This document shows positions 8,725 to 17,119 of a DNA stretch of 64,000 nt, piece after piece. Location: the NCBI RefSeq assembly GCF_000787775.1, contig NZ_BBPM01000001.1, positions 131,471 to 195,470 on the forward strand, read 5' to 3'. The notes under the pieces were generated by a model. That model saw nothing but the letters and a program-made list of their open reading frames with translations. It searched no databases and was not told the origin of the DNA. This stretch comes from Streptacidiphilus carbonis. GTDB taxonomy: Bacteria; Actinomycetota; Actinomycetes; Streptomycetales; Streptomycetaceae. The position numbers and the translations under genes were made by a program. Position 1 is the stretch's first letter, and each line of letters begins with the position of its first letter.

Positions 8725-8740
8725 TGTGACCCGGATCACA
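8725..8740. promoter_or_regulatory. CRP-like palindrome in the sigJ / oligopeptidase divergent region
   Basis: TGTGACCCGGATCACA has the TGTGA-N6-TCACA arms of CRP/FNR-family sites. It lies between the two divergent starts (8638 and 8777). Streptomyces encodes a Crp regulator with related sites; binding here is inferred only. Confidence 0.4.
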
Positions 8741-8776
8741 TCGATCTGGACGCTGCGCGGGATGAAACACTTGGGC

Positions 8777-10837
8777 ATGACCGAAGAGGACCCGTATCTG
8801 TGGCTCGAGGACGTGACCGGCGAGCAGGCCCTGGACTGGGTGCGCGCCCGCAACGCGGAGTCGACCGGCCGGTTCGCCACCGGCCAGGCGTTCGACGAGC
8901 TGCGTGACAGCCTCCGGGCCGTGCTGGACGCGGACGAGAGGATCCCCTACGTGACGCGCCGCGGCGCGCACCTCTACAACTTCTGGCAGGACGCCGACCA
9001 CCCGCGCGGGCTGTGGCGGCGCACCACCCTGGCGGAGTACCGCACCGACGCCCCGGCCTGGGACGTGCTCCTGGACGTCGACGCGCTCGCCCGGGACGAG
9101 GACGAGAACTGGGTCTGGCACGGCGCCGCGGTGCTGCGCCCGGACCACCGGCTGGCCCTGGTCCACCTCTCCCGCGGCGGTGCGGACGCCTCCGTGGTGC
9201 GGGAGTTCGACCTGGAGGAGCGCCGCTTCGTCAAGGACGGCTTCGTGCTCCCCGAGGCCAAGAGCACGGTCGGTTGGATCGACGCCGACCGGGTCTACCT
9301 CGGGACGGACTTCGGCGAGGGCTCGCTCACGGACTCCGGCTATCCGCGGTTCGCGAAGGAGTGGCGCCGCGGCACCCCGCCGGACCAGGCGGTGACGGTG
9401 TTCGAGGGCGGGCCCGAGGACGTGTCGGTCAGCGCCCACCACGACCCGACGCCCGGCTTCGAGCGCGACTTCGTGCACCGGTCGATCGACTTCTACCGCA
9501 CCGAGTTCCATCTGCGTCCGGCCGGGGGCGGCGACCTGGTGCGGATCGAGGTGCCCGAGGACGCGCTGGCGTCGGTGCGGCGCGAGTGGCTGCTGGTGCG
9601 GACCCGCTCGCCGTGGCGGGTCGGCGGCCGGGAGCATCCGGCGGGCGCGCTGCTGGCCATCGGCTTCGAGGAGTTCCTGGCCGGGGGACGGGACTTCACC
9701 ACCGTCTTCACCCCGGACGCCCGCACCTCGCTGGAGGACTACCGGTGGACCCGGAACCACCTGCTGCTGACCGTGCTGCGCGATGTGACCAGTGAGCTGC
9801 GGGTGCTCACCCCGGACGCCGCGGGCCCCTGGGCGTCCGCGCCGCTGACCGGGGCGGTGCCGCTGGGCACTGCCGGGATCATCGACACCAGTCCGGACGA
9901 GGACGACGAGTACCTGACCGTCACCAGCGGCTTCACCACGCCGCCGGTGCTCAGCCGCGGCGTGGTCGGCGGAGGTGTCGAGGTGCTCAAGCAGAACCCG
10001 GCCTTCTTCGACGCCGAGGGGACGGACGTCGAGCAGTACTTCGCCATTTCGGAGGACGGCACCCGGATCCCCTACTTCGTGGTCCGCCCCCGCGGCGGGG
10101 CCGGGGGCGGTGGGGCCGGGGCCGGCGGGGCCGGGGCCGGCGGGCGGACGCTGCTGACCGGCTACGGCGGCTTCGAGGTGGCGCTGACCCCCGACTACCT
10201 GACCGTCGAGGGCCGGGGGTGGGTGGCGCGCGGCGGCACCTATGTGCTGGCCAACATCCGCGGCGGCGGCGAGTACGGCCCGGAGTGGCACACCCAGGCG
10301 GTCAAGGCCGGACGGCACAAGGTCTACGAGGACTTCGCGGCCGTGGCCCGGGACCTGGTCCGACGGGGCGTCACCACCCCGGAGCGGCTGGCGGTCCAGG
10401 GCGGCAGCAACGGCGGGCTGCTGATGGGCGTGATGCTCACCCGCTACCCGGAGCTGTTCGCGGCCATCGCCGCCCAGGTCCCGCTGCTGGACATGAAGCG
10501 CTACCACCGGCTGCTCGCCGGGGCCTCCTGGACGGCGGAGTACGGCGACCCGGACGACCCGGCCGAGTGGACCTACATCAGCGCGTACTCGCCGTACCAC
10601 AACCTCCGTGCGCAGCCCGGCTATCCGCCCGTCCTGTTCGCCACCTCCACCCGGGACGACCGGGTCCACCCGGGCCACGCCCGCAAGATGGCGGCCCGGA
10701 TGCTGGAGCTGGGCCACTCCGTCGACTACTACGAGAACACCGAGGGCGGTCACGGCGGCGCGTCCAACAACGAGCAGACCGCCTTCAAGTGGGCACTGGT
10801 GCTGGACTACCTCTGGAGGCACACCGGATCGTCCTGA
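8777..10837 (+). CDS. Prolyl oligopeptidase family serine peptidase (S9A)
   Basis: 686 aa, the usual length for the family. N-terminal DPYLWLEDVTG begins the beta-propeller; the C-terminal alpha/beta-hydrolase domain carries the nucleophile in GGSNGG (about Ser544), Asp in STRDDRVHPGH (about Asp628) and His in GGHGGASNNEQ (about His659). It cleaves short proline-containing peptides, probably in the cytosol, since no signal peptide is seen. Start chosen at ATG 8777 (MTEEDPYLWLED); ATG 8762 and GTG 8726 are in frame, but 8726 overlaps the CRP-like site. A glycine/alanine-only insert of about 18 residues sits between propeller and hydrolase domain (near 10093-10146). Confidence 0.9.
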   Translation: MTEEDPYLWLEDVTGEQALDWVRARNAESTGRFATGQAFDELRDSLRAVLDADERIPYVTRRGAHLYNFWQDADHPRGLWRRTTLAEYRTDAPAWDVLLDVDALARDEDENWVWHGAAVLRPDHRLALVHLSRGGADASVVREFDLEERRFVKDGFVLPEAKSTVGWIDADRVYLGTDFGEGSLTDSGYPRFAKEWRRGTPPDQAVTVFEGGPEDVSVSAHHDPTPGFERDFVHRSIDFYRTEFHLRPAGGGDLVRIEVPEDALASVRREWLLVRTRSPWRVGGREHPAGALLAIGFEEFLAGGRDFTTVFTPDARTSLEDYRWTRNHLLLTVLRDVTSELRVLTPDAAGPWASAPLTGAVPLGTAGIIDTSPDEDDEYLTVTSGFTTPPVLSRGVVGGGVEVLKQNPAFFDAEGTDVEQYFAISEDGTRIPYFVVRPRGGAGGGGAGAGGAGAGGRTLLTGYGGFEVALTPDYLTVEGRGWVARGGTYVLANIRGGGEYGPEWHTQAVKAGRHKVYEDFAAVARDLVRRGVTTPERLAVQGGSNGGLLMGVMLTRYPELFAAIAAQVPLLDMKRYHRLLAGASWTAEYGDPDDPAEWTYISAYSPYHNLRAQPGYPPVLFATSTRDDRVHPGHARKMAARMLELGHSVDYYENTEGGHGGASNNEQTAFKWALVLDYLWRHTGSS

Positions 10838-10967
10838 GGCGCCAGCAGCACGCTCTCTTCCAAGGTGCTGCGTAAGATTTTCCATTCCTGATGAGAACCT
10901 TGCGGCATTTCAGTGTGCTCTGTACGGTCGGGGCGCCCGCCACCTGAGTTCCCTGAAGGAGTGCCAG

Positions 10968-13802
10968 ATGCGTGAGACCAGAGGACGCTTACTCGGCACG
11001 GGGTTCCTCCCGCGCCTGCTGGTGGCCCTTGTCGCCGTGCTCGGCCTGGTGTGGACCGCCTCCGCACCGGCCGAAGCCGCCTCCCGCACCGCCGCCGCCG
11101 GGGCGGCGCCCGCAGTGAGCACCGCTGCGAGCACCGCCGCGGGTGCCACCACGCCGTTCGCCACCTACGAGGCCGAGGCCGGGACCCTGGGCGGTGGCGC
11201 CGCCGCGGTGTCGCTGACCGCGGCGCCGACGACGCAGTACTCCAGCGCCGCACTTGAGGCGTCCGGCCACGCCTACGTCCATCTGGGCGCCACCGGGCAG
11301 TCGGTGCGGTGGACCAACAACACCGGTCAGCCCATCAGCTTCATCAACGTCCGTGCCAGCATCCCGGACTCCGCCTCGGGCGGCGGCATCACCGGCACGC
11401 TGGACCTCTATGTCGACGGCACCTTCCGGCAGGCGCTGAACCTCAACTCCAGGCAGACCTGGGTCTACGAGGGCACCAACTACAACAACAGCGACGACCA
11501 GACCCCGGCGGACGGCGACCCGCGGGTGTTCTTCGACGAGTCGCACACCTTCGTCACCGGCACGCCCATCCCGGCCGGCAGCACCTTCTCGCTGCAGAAG
11601 GACGCCGCCAACAGCGCCTCCTCCTACGACATCGACTCCATCGACGTGGAGAACCCGCCGGCGCCGATCGCCCAGCCCGCGAACTCGATCTCCATCACCA
11701 GCTGCGGCGCGGTGGCGGACGACAACCCGACCAACGGGGCCGCCGACAGCCAGGCGGTGGACAGCACCGCCGCCATCCAGAACTGCATCAACCAGGCGCA
11801 GTCGCAGCGGAAGACGCTCTGGCTGCCGCAGGGCACCTTCTATGTGAAGGGGACGACGGGTCTGCAGGCCCAGGGCATCACCATCGCGGGTGCCGGGATG
11901 TGGTACACGACCGTCTACCGTGACGTTCCGCTGCCCAACAGCACTCCGCTGGCCGCGCTGTTCTCGGTGACCTCGTGCGCGGTCGAGGACTTCCACATCG
12001 ACGCCAACGCAACCAGCCGCGGCACGGCGGGCGGCGACGGCGGCGCCATGGACACCACCGGTACCAACTGGGTGGCCGACGGGATCTGGTCCCAGCACAC
12101 CGAGTCCGGCTTCTGGGCCTCCGGCACCGGCGGCAAGGTCGAGAACAGCCGGCTGACCTCGATCTGGGCCGACGGGATCAACCTCAACAACGTCTCGCTC
12201 AACGCGGACACCGGCAACAACCTGACCGCCACCGGCAACTTCGTGCGCGGCACCGGCGACGACGCGATGGCGATCAACTCGGTCAACTACAACACCAACG
12301 GCAGCACCACGACCTACTACAACCCGATGACCGACATCACCATGACCAACAACACCACGATCGCCCCCTGGGGCGGCAAGGGCATCGGGATCTACGGCGG
12401 CAGCGGCCATCTGGTCAGCGACAACTACATCAGCGACACCGCGCGCTACATCGGCCTGGGCGCGGGCCGGTTCGGGGTCAACGGCAGCGACCTGCTGTCG
12501 GCCACGGTGTCCGGAAACGTCGTGGTCCGGTCCGGCGGCAACGCCTACAGCCAGGGCCAGCCCGCGATGCAGATCGGCAACGGCGGCGACGGCCAGAACG
12601 TGGGCGTGGTCGACCATGTCACCGAGACCGGCAACACCGTGGTCGATTCGCTGTACGACGGGATCGGCTTCTCGACCTCGACCAACACGCTGCTGCAGAA
12701 CAACACGGTCACGTCCCCCGGCCGCAACGGCGTGGTGATCGCGCCGCCGTTCTACCCGGCGCCCACGGGGTCGGCGACCGTCACCGGCAACACCGTCACC
12801 GGGTTGAAGGCCGGCGCTTCGGGCTTCGTCGACAACTCCAGCGGCTTCACCGCCACCCAGAGCAACAACAGCTGGCAGGGCGGCACCGGACCGGTCGAGG
12901 CGCCCTACGGCGGGACCCCGGCCGCCGTTCCTGGCACCGTCCAGGCCGAGAACTACGACACCGGCGGCCAGGGCCTCGCCTACAACGTCACCTCGGTCAA
13001 CGGATCCGGGAACGCCTACCGGGCCGACGGCGTCGACCTGGAGACGACTTCGGACACCGGCGGCGGCTACGACCTCGGCTGGACCACCGGAGGCCAGTGG
13101 TTCCGCTACACGGTGAACGTCGCCACGGCCGGGACCTACGCCGTCAGCCTGCGGCTCGCCGCTCCCAGCGCGGTGTCCGGCGCGCTGCACATCTCCAACG
13201 CGTCAGGCGCCGATCTGAGCGGCGCGGTGGCCGTACCGGCCACCGGCGGGTTCCAGACCTGGACCACCGTGACGGCCGGTGTCACACTGCCGGCCGGGCA
13301 GCAGGTGCTGACGGTCAACCAGGACGCCGGCGGCTGGAACCTCAACAGCCTCGCCTTCGCGGCGAGCGGTGGCGGCACCCCGCCCAGTACCGACCTCGCG
13401 GCGGGCAGGACGACCAGCGAGTCCAGCCACACCCAGGGCTATGCGTCGTCGAACGTGACCGACGGCAACCGGTCGAGCTACTGGGAGAGCGCCAACAACG
13501 CCTTCCCGCAGTGGGTCCAGGTGGATCTGGGCTCCGCGCAGAGTGTGTCCCGGGTCGTCCTCCAACTGCCGACGGCCGGTTGGGGCGCCCGTACCCAGAC
13601 GCTGTCGCTGCTGGCGGGCACCGACGGCTCCACCTTCAGCACGGTGAAGGCGTCGGCGGCCTACACCTTCGACCCGGCCGCCGCCAACACCGTCACCATC
13701 ACCTTCCCGGCGACCACCCAGCGCTACTTCCGGGTGAACATCACGGCCAACACGGGCTGGCCGGCCGGCCAGCTCTCGGAGTTCCAGGTCTGGAACACCT
13801 GA
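10968..13802 (+). CDS. Secreted multi-domain beta-helix glycosidase, GH87-like (alpha-1,3-glucanase/mycodextranase candidate)
   Basis: 944 aa. Order: Sec signal peptide (hydrophobic LLVALVAVLGLVW, cleavage near residue 38), CBM35/6-like module (about 60-230), right-handed beta-helix catalytic region (about 235-645), CBM6 module (about 654-800) and an F5/8-type-C (discoidin) module (about 807-944). The helix holds WADGIN (Asp402) and GTGDDAMAIN (Asp431, Asp432), the aspartate arrangement typical of GH87. The role would be extracellular attack on alpha-1,3-linked glucans, e.g. fungal wall polymer. A good AAGGAG site lies 6 nt before the ATG. Codon 8 (10989-10991) is TTA, the rare bldA-decoded leucine. 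Other beta-helix families cannot be excluded. Confidence 0.7.
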   Translation: MRETRGRLLGTGFLPRLLVALVAVLGLVWTASAPAEAASRTAAAGAAPAVSTAASTAAGATTPFATYEAEAGTLGGGAAAVSLTAAPTTQYSSAALEASGHAYVHLGATGQSVRWTNNTGQPISFINVRASIPDSASGGGITGTLDLYVDGTFRQALNLNSRQTWVYEGTNYNNSDDQTPADGDPRVFFDESHTFVTGTPIPAGSTFSLQKDAANSASSYDIDSIDVENPPAPIAQPANSISITSCGAVADDNPTNGAADSQAVDSTAAIQNCINQAQSQRKTLWLPQGTFYVKGTTGLQAQGITIAGAGMWYTTVYRDVPLPNSTPLAALFSVTSCAVEDFHIDANATSRGTAGGDGGAMDTTGTNWVADGIWSQHTESGFWASGTGGKVENSRLTSIWADGINLNNVSLNADTGNNLTATGNFVRGTGDDAMAINSVNYNTNGSTTTYYNPMTDITMTNNTTIAPWGGKGIGIYGGSGHLVSDNYISDTARYIGLGAGRFGVNGSDLLSATVSGNVVVRSGGNAYSQGQPAMQIGNGGDGQNVGVVDHVTETGNTVVDSLYDGIGFSTSTNTLLQNNTVTSPGRNGVVIAPPFYPAPTGSATVTGNTVTGLKAGASGFVDNSSGFTATQSNNSWQGGTGPVEAPYGGTPAAVPGTVQAENYDTGGQGLAYNVTSVNGSGNAYRADGVDLETTSDTGGGYDLGWTTGGQWFRYTVNVATAGTYAVSLRLAAPSAVSGALHISNASGADLSGAVAVPATGGFQTWTTVTAGVTLPAGQQVLTVNQDAGGWNLNSLAFAASGGGTPPSTDLAAGRTTSESSHTQGYASSNVTDGNRSSYWESANNAFPQWVQVDLGSAQSVSRVVLQLPTAGWGARTQTLSLLAGTDGSTFSTVKASAAYTFDPAAANTVTITFPATTQRYFRVNITANTGWPAGQLSEFQVWNT

Positions 13803-13844
13803 GCCGGTCCGGCGATCGCCCGCCTGAACGATCGGCCTCCTGAC

Positions 13845-13886
13845 CGAATGCCCGACAGTCCGCGCCGGCGGGCGGTCGGGCATTCG
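13845..13886. terminator. Terminator after the beta-helix glycosidase
   Basis: A 12-bp inverted repeat, CGAATGCCCGAC and its complement, with an 18-nt GC-rich loop, about 43 bp after the stop codon. Confidence 0.6.
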
Positions 13887-14066
13887 CCGGTCGGTCGGCG
13901 GCCGCTCGCCGCAGCGTCGCCCGGGACCGTCGGGCCGCACCGCCCCTCTGGCTGATGCCGCGTCGGCCGACGACGCGGGGGGTGCGGAGGGCCGACCTTC
14001 CGGTTCGTCCGGATAGGCTGGCCAGGGCCCCGAGCGGTGGGGCGCGATCGAGAGGAGCGTGTGCGG

Positions 14067-14942
14067 ATGGCGCAGCGTGTCGTCGTCACCGGCGGAAGCG
14101 GCAAACTGGGGCGGGCCTGTGTCCGAGACCTGGTCGAGCACGGCTGGGACGTGGTGAACGCCGACAGCACGGCGCCCGCCGAGCCGTTGTGCCCGTTCGT
14201 GCGGGTGGACCTCACCGACTTCGGACAGACGGTCGAGGCGCTCACCGGCATCGACGACCGCTACCACGGGGTCGACGCGGTGGTGCACCTGGCGGCGATC
14301 CCGGCACCCGGTCTGGTGCCCAACGCCGCGACCTTCCGCAACAACGTGCCGGCCAGCTACAACGTCTTCGCCGCCGCGAAGCAGGCCGGCATCCGCAATG
14401 TGGTGTGGGCGTCCAGCGAGACGGTGCTCGGGCTGCCCTTCGAGACCCCGCCGCCCTACATCCCGGCCGACGAGGAGTACCCGCCCAGCCCGGAGAGCGT
14501 CTACTCGCTGGGCAAGCACCTCGAAGAGATGATGGCGGGTCAGTTCTGCCGCTGGGACCCCGAGTTGAAGATGGTCGGGCTGCGCTTCTCCAATGTCATG
14601 GATCCGGCCGACTATGCGGAGTTCCCCGGCTTCGACGCGGACGCCCGGCTGCGGAGCTGGAACCTGTGGTCCTACATCGACGCCCGCGACGGCGCCCAGG
14701 CGGTGCGCCGGGCGCTGGAGTACCGGGCCACCGGGGTCGAGGTGTTCGTGATCGCCAGTCCGGACACGGTGATGTCGCGCCCCACCAGCGAGTTGATCGC
14801 CGAGGTGTTCCCGGACGTGCCGGTGCGCCGCGAGGTGGGTCCGCACGAGACCCTGCTGTCGATCGACAAGGCCCGCAGGCTGCTGGGCTACGACCCGAAG
14901 CACAGCTGGCGCGACGAGTTCCGCGACGGGGCCGTCGGCTGA
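14067..14942 (+). CDS. NAD(P)-dependent epimerase/dehydratase (extended SDR)
   Basis: 291 aa. The N-terminal TGGSGKLG is the Rossmann dinucleotide loop. VVHLAAIPAPG and SSETVLGLP follow in the order of extended short-chain dehydrogenases, with the catalytic YxxxK as YSLGK. The sequence type resembles hexuronate dehydrogenases and UDP-sugar epimerases, but the substrate is undetermined. ATG 14067 is preceded by GAGAGGAG; a GTG at 14061 is an alternative. It may be one of the oxidoreductase/epimerase genes that ECF41 sigma factors sometimes control, although it is 5 kb from sigJ. Confidence 0.8.
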   Translation: MAQRVVVTGGSGKLGRACVRDLVEHGWDVVNADSTAPAEPLCPFVRVDLTDFGQTVEALTGIDDRYHGVDAVVHLAAIPAPGLVPNAATFRNNVPASYNVFAAAKQAGIRNVVWASSETVLGLPFETPPPYIPADEEYPPSPESVYSLGKHLEEMMAGQFCRWDPELKMVGLRFSNVMDPADYAEFPGFDADARLRSWNLWSYIDARDGAQAVRRALEYRATGVEVFVIASPDTVMSRPTSELIAEVFPDVPVRREVGPHETLLSIDKARRLLGYDPKHSWRDEFRDGAVG

Positions 14943-14948
14943 GGCACA

Positions 14949-14987
14949 AGGCAGGGCCTCCGGTGGGTGCCACCGGAGGCCCTGCCT
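14949..14987. terminator. Bidirectional terminator between convergent genes
   Basis: An 18-bp perfect inverted repeat with a 3-nt loop (arms 14949-14966 and 14970-14987) in the 64-bp gap between convergent stops. Confidence 0.8.
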
Positions 14988-15006
14988 GCTGTTCCGCCGC
15001 CCGGGG

Positions 15007-16821
15007 TCAGACGCTGCCGACCCCGTTCGAGTAGCCGGTCATGTTGAAGGTGCCGAAGCCGTTCTGCACCGGGTTGCCGGTGTTGTTGATGCAGTGCAGG
15101 ATGCCGCCGCCGCCCGGGCCGTTCAGGCAGACGGTCATCAGGTCGGTGAAGACCACACCGGGGGCGTCCGGGACCTCGTAGGCCCGGTCGGTGTAGATGT
15201 CGGCGTTCAGGTCGAAGAAGCAGTAGCTGCCCAGGCCCCAGGCCTGGTGGTGCCGGACGTGGTCGCCGACCTTGTAGGCGGCGTAGCCGTTGGTGCTGCC
15301 GTGCACCCACGCGGACTGGGTGGGCACGTCGTAGGGATGCTCGTTCTGGAAGAAGTAGGTGCGACCCTCCTCGCCGTTCCAGAGCACCTCGTACTTCTGG
15401 TAGTGCTCGACGGCGAGGCCGTAGGCGGTGACCCGGTCGCCGTTGACGAGGAAGCCGGTGTCGGCCGGGTTGACCGCCCAGCCGACGGTGCCGTCGTCGC
15501 CGTGGTCCGCGCGCCACAGCCAGAGGTTGTCGCAGATCACGTCGTTGCTGTCGAGCTGGATACTGACGGTGGCGCCGCCGGCCAGCGCGCCGCCGATACG
15601 GGCGTAGACGTCGAACAGGACGGTGGGGTCCGCGCTGTGCCGGGTCCGGCTGCGGCCGTGGCCGACCCGGAGCAGCACCGGGGAGTTGGCGGAGGCGGCC
15701 TCCAGCAGCACGCCGGCCACGGTGACTCCGCCGACGTCGGCGACCTCGATCAGCGAATTGCCGTGCGTGGCCTGCAGGGTGGCCAGGCCGATGCCGAGTA
15801 CCACGGTGCCGGGCCGGTTCACCCGCAGGGCGGAGGAGAGCGCGTAGACGCCCGGGGTGAACAGCAGGTGGTGCCCGCGGTCCAGGGCCTGGTTCAGGGT
15901 GTCGGCGGAGTCGCCGGGGCGGGCCACATGGAAGTGGGACAGCGGGATGCTGTGTCCGGCGGTGTGGCCGGAGGCCCAGGTGGTCCCGGCGGAGTTGCTG
16001 TGCAGTGAGGGGACGAAGACGCTGTAGGAGCCGTCGCGGGCCACGGTGAGGAACGGCTTCTCACGCACGGTCGGGGTCCGGTCGGCCACGGTCCAGGCCG
16101 GGTTGGGGAAGTGCTGCGCCGGGGCGCCCTCGGTGCCGACGAAGACCATGTTCCAGTTGGAGCCGACCCAGCTGCCGAAGCTGTCGTTGCGGGACAGCCA
16201 CTGCTGCTGCGACCCGGAGTCGACCTGGCCGTCCACCACGCTGTCGGCCAGGAAGCCGCCACTGGACCACCGGTTGCCGGGCGGGCTGGGCCACAGGGTC
16301 ATGTCGCCCTTGATGTGGGCGCGGCGCATCGGCCCGGCCTGGGCCACCGCCCAGCGCTCCAGGCCGTCCGGCGGCACGATGCACAGGTTCTCGGCGGCGC
16401 GCCAGAAGTTCTGGGTGCCGTTGCCCTGCAACCACTGGGCGTCGACGGTGACATGACCGTTGATCACCACGTCGTCGGGGCTGTCGCCGAGGCCGAGCAC
16501 ATGGGTGTAGAAGCCGACATTGACATCGACGTTGTACGTCCCGGGCCGGAAGGCCAGGGCGTAGCGCTCGGTGCCGAACTGGTTCGACTGCTGAGTGTTG
16601 AACACGGCGTCGACCTGGGCCTGGATCGCCGCGTCGCCCATGGACGGGTCGAAGACCAGGACATTGGGGCCGAGGCCGGCTCCTCCGCCGTGAGCCGGGG
16701 AGGGGCCCTGGTCGGAGGACGAGGCGAACGCCGGTCCACCGGCGAGGGTGCCGACCAGCGGCAATGCGGCGGCGACGGCCGCCCCGCGGAGGACGGAACG
16801 GCGGTTGGGGCTGACGGGCAT
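15007..16821 (-). CDS. Tat-exported parallel beta-helix protein, GH55-like fold, function unknown
   Basis: 604 aa. The N-terminus NRRSVLRGAAVAAALPLVG is a twin-arginine signal, cleaved near residue 35. The body has repeated short hydrophobic strands and asparagine turns of the pectin-lyase/GH55 type (FDPSMGDAAIQAQVDAVF, FRPGTYNVDVNVGFYTHVLGLGDSPDDVVINGHV, then GSTNGYAAYKVGDHV). It belongs to an actinobacterial family that databases often mislabel 'coagulation factor 5/8 type' or 'adenylyl cyclase'; neither activity is supported. The likely role is on extracellular polysaccharide. ATG 16821 is preferred to 16836 because AGGGAGAG precedes it. A LacI-type palindrome lies upstream. Confidence 0.7.
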   Translation of the reverse strand: MPVSPNRRSVLRGAAVAAALPLVGTLAGGPAFASSSDQGPSPAHGGGAGLGPNVLVFDPSMGDAAIQAQVDAVFNTQQSNQFGTERYALAFRPGTYNVDVNVGFYTHVLGLGDSPDDVVINGHVTVDAQWLQGNGTQNFWRAAENLCIVPPDGLERWAVAQAGPMRRAHIKGDMTLWPSPPGNRWSSGGFLADSVVDGQVDSGSQQQWLSRNDSFGSWVGSNWNMVFVGTEGAPAQHFPNPAWTVADRTPTVREKPFLTVARDGSYSVFVPSLHSNSAGTTWASGHTAGHSIPLSHFHVARPGDSADTLNQALDRGHHLLFTPGVYALSSALRVNRPGTVVLGIGLATLQATHGNSLIEVADVGGVTVAGVLLEAASANSPVLLRVGHGRSRTRHSADPTVLFDVYARIGGALAGGATVSIQLDSNDVICDNLWLWRADHGDDGTVGWAVNPADTGFLVNGDRVTAYGLAVEHYQKYEVLWNGEEGRTYFFQNEHPYDVPTQSAWVHGSTNGYAAYKVGDHVRHHQAWGLGSYCFFDLNADIYTDRAYEVPDAPGVVFTDLMTVCLNGPGGGGILHCINNTGNPVQNGFGTFNMTGYSNGVGSV

Positions 16822-16877
16822 GGCTCTCCCTGGCATGGTGGGTGGGGAGGGAGGTGCGGGTGCTGCGGGAGCGATCA

Positions 16878-16889
16878 GAGAGCGCTCTC
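16878..16889. promoter_or_regulatory. LacI-family operator-like palindrome GAGAGCGCTCTC
   Basis: A perfect 12-bp palindrome with a central CG, 57 bp upstream of the beta-helix gene start. The same core occurs upstream of the GH16 glucanase at 55513-55526. The rest of the 298-bp gap 16822-17119 shows no gene. Confidence 0.55.
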
Positions 16890-17119
16890 AGGGGGAAGTG
16901 AAGCACTTGGCTCATGGACCGTCAATGGTCTGTAGGCAGGTAAGCACCGGGTGACGTGTCCGCGTTCAGTTGCTGAAGGAATCGGCTGGCGGCCCGCTGC
17001 ACACCGTGCCGCCGGCCCGCGGGGACGGGCGGCACGGCGCGGAACCGCAGGACGGCTCAGGGGAGTCGGGTCGGGTCGGCGAGGTAGGACTGGGTGCGGG
17101 TGACCCGGTTCGCTCCCGG

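Noticed and set aside
8726..8776. GTG 8726 as start of the prolyl oligopeptidase
   Set aside because: It falls within the CRP-like palindrome and adds 17 residues absent from the family's usual beginning, which starts at DPYLWLED.
7652..10885. A 1077-codon open frame on the minus strand antisense to the prolyl oligopeptidase
   Set aside because: Only its last 328 codons (sigJ) have real protein motifs; the rest is low-complexity Val/Gly/Arg/His sequence made by antisense reading of GC-rich codons.
10989..13190. A 733-codon minus-strand frame inside the GH87-like gene
   Set aside because: Shadow frame; the plus strand carries a signal peptide, binding modules and a catalytic domain.
15007..16821. 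Adenylyl cyclase or coagulation factor 5/8 assignment
   Set aside because: No cyclase catalytic motif and no discoidin domain can be seen; the sequence is a beta-helix.
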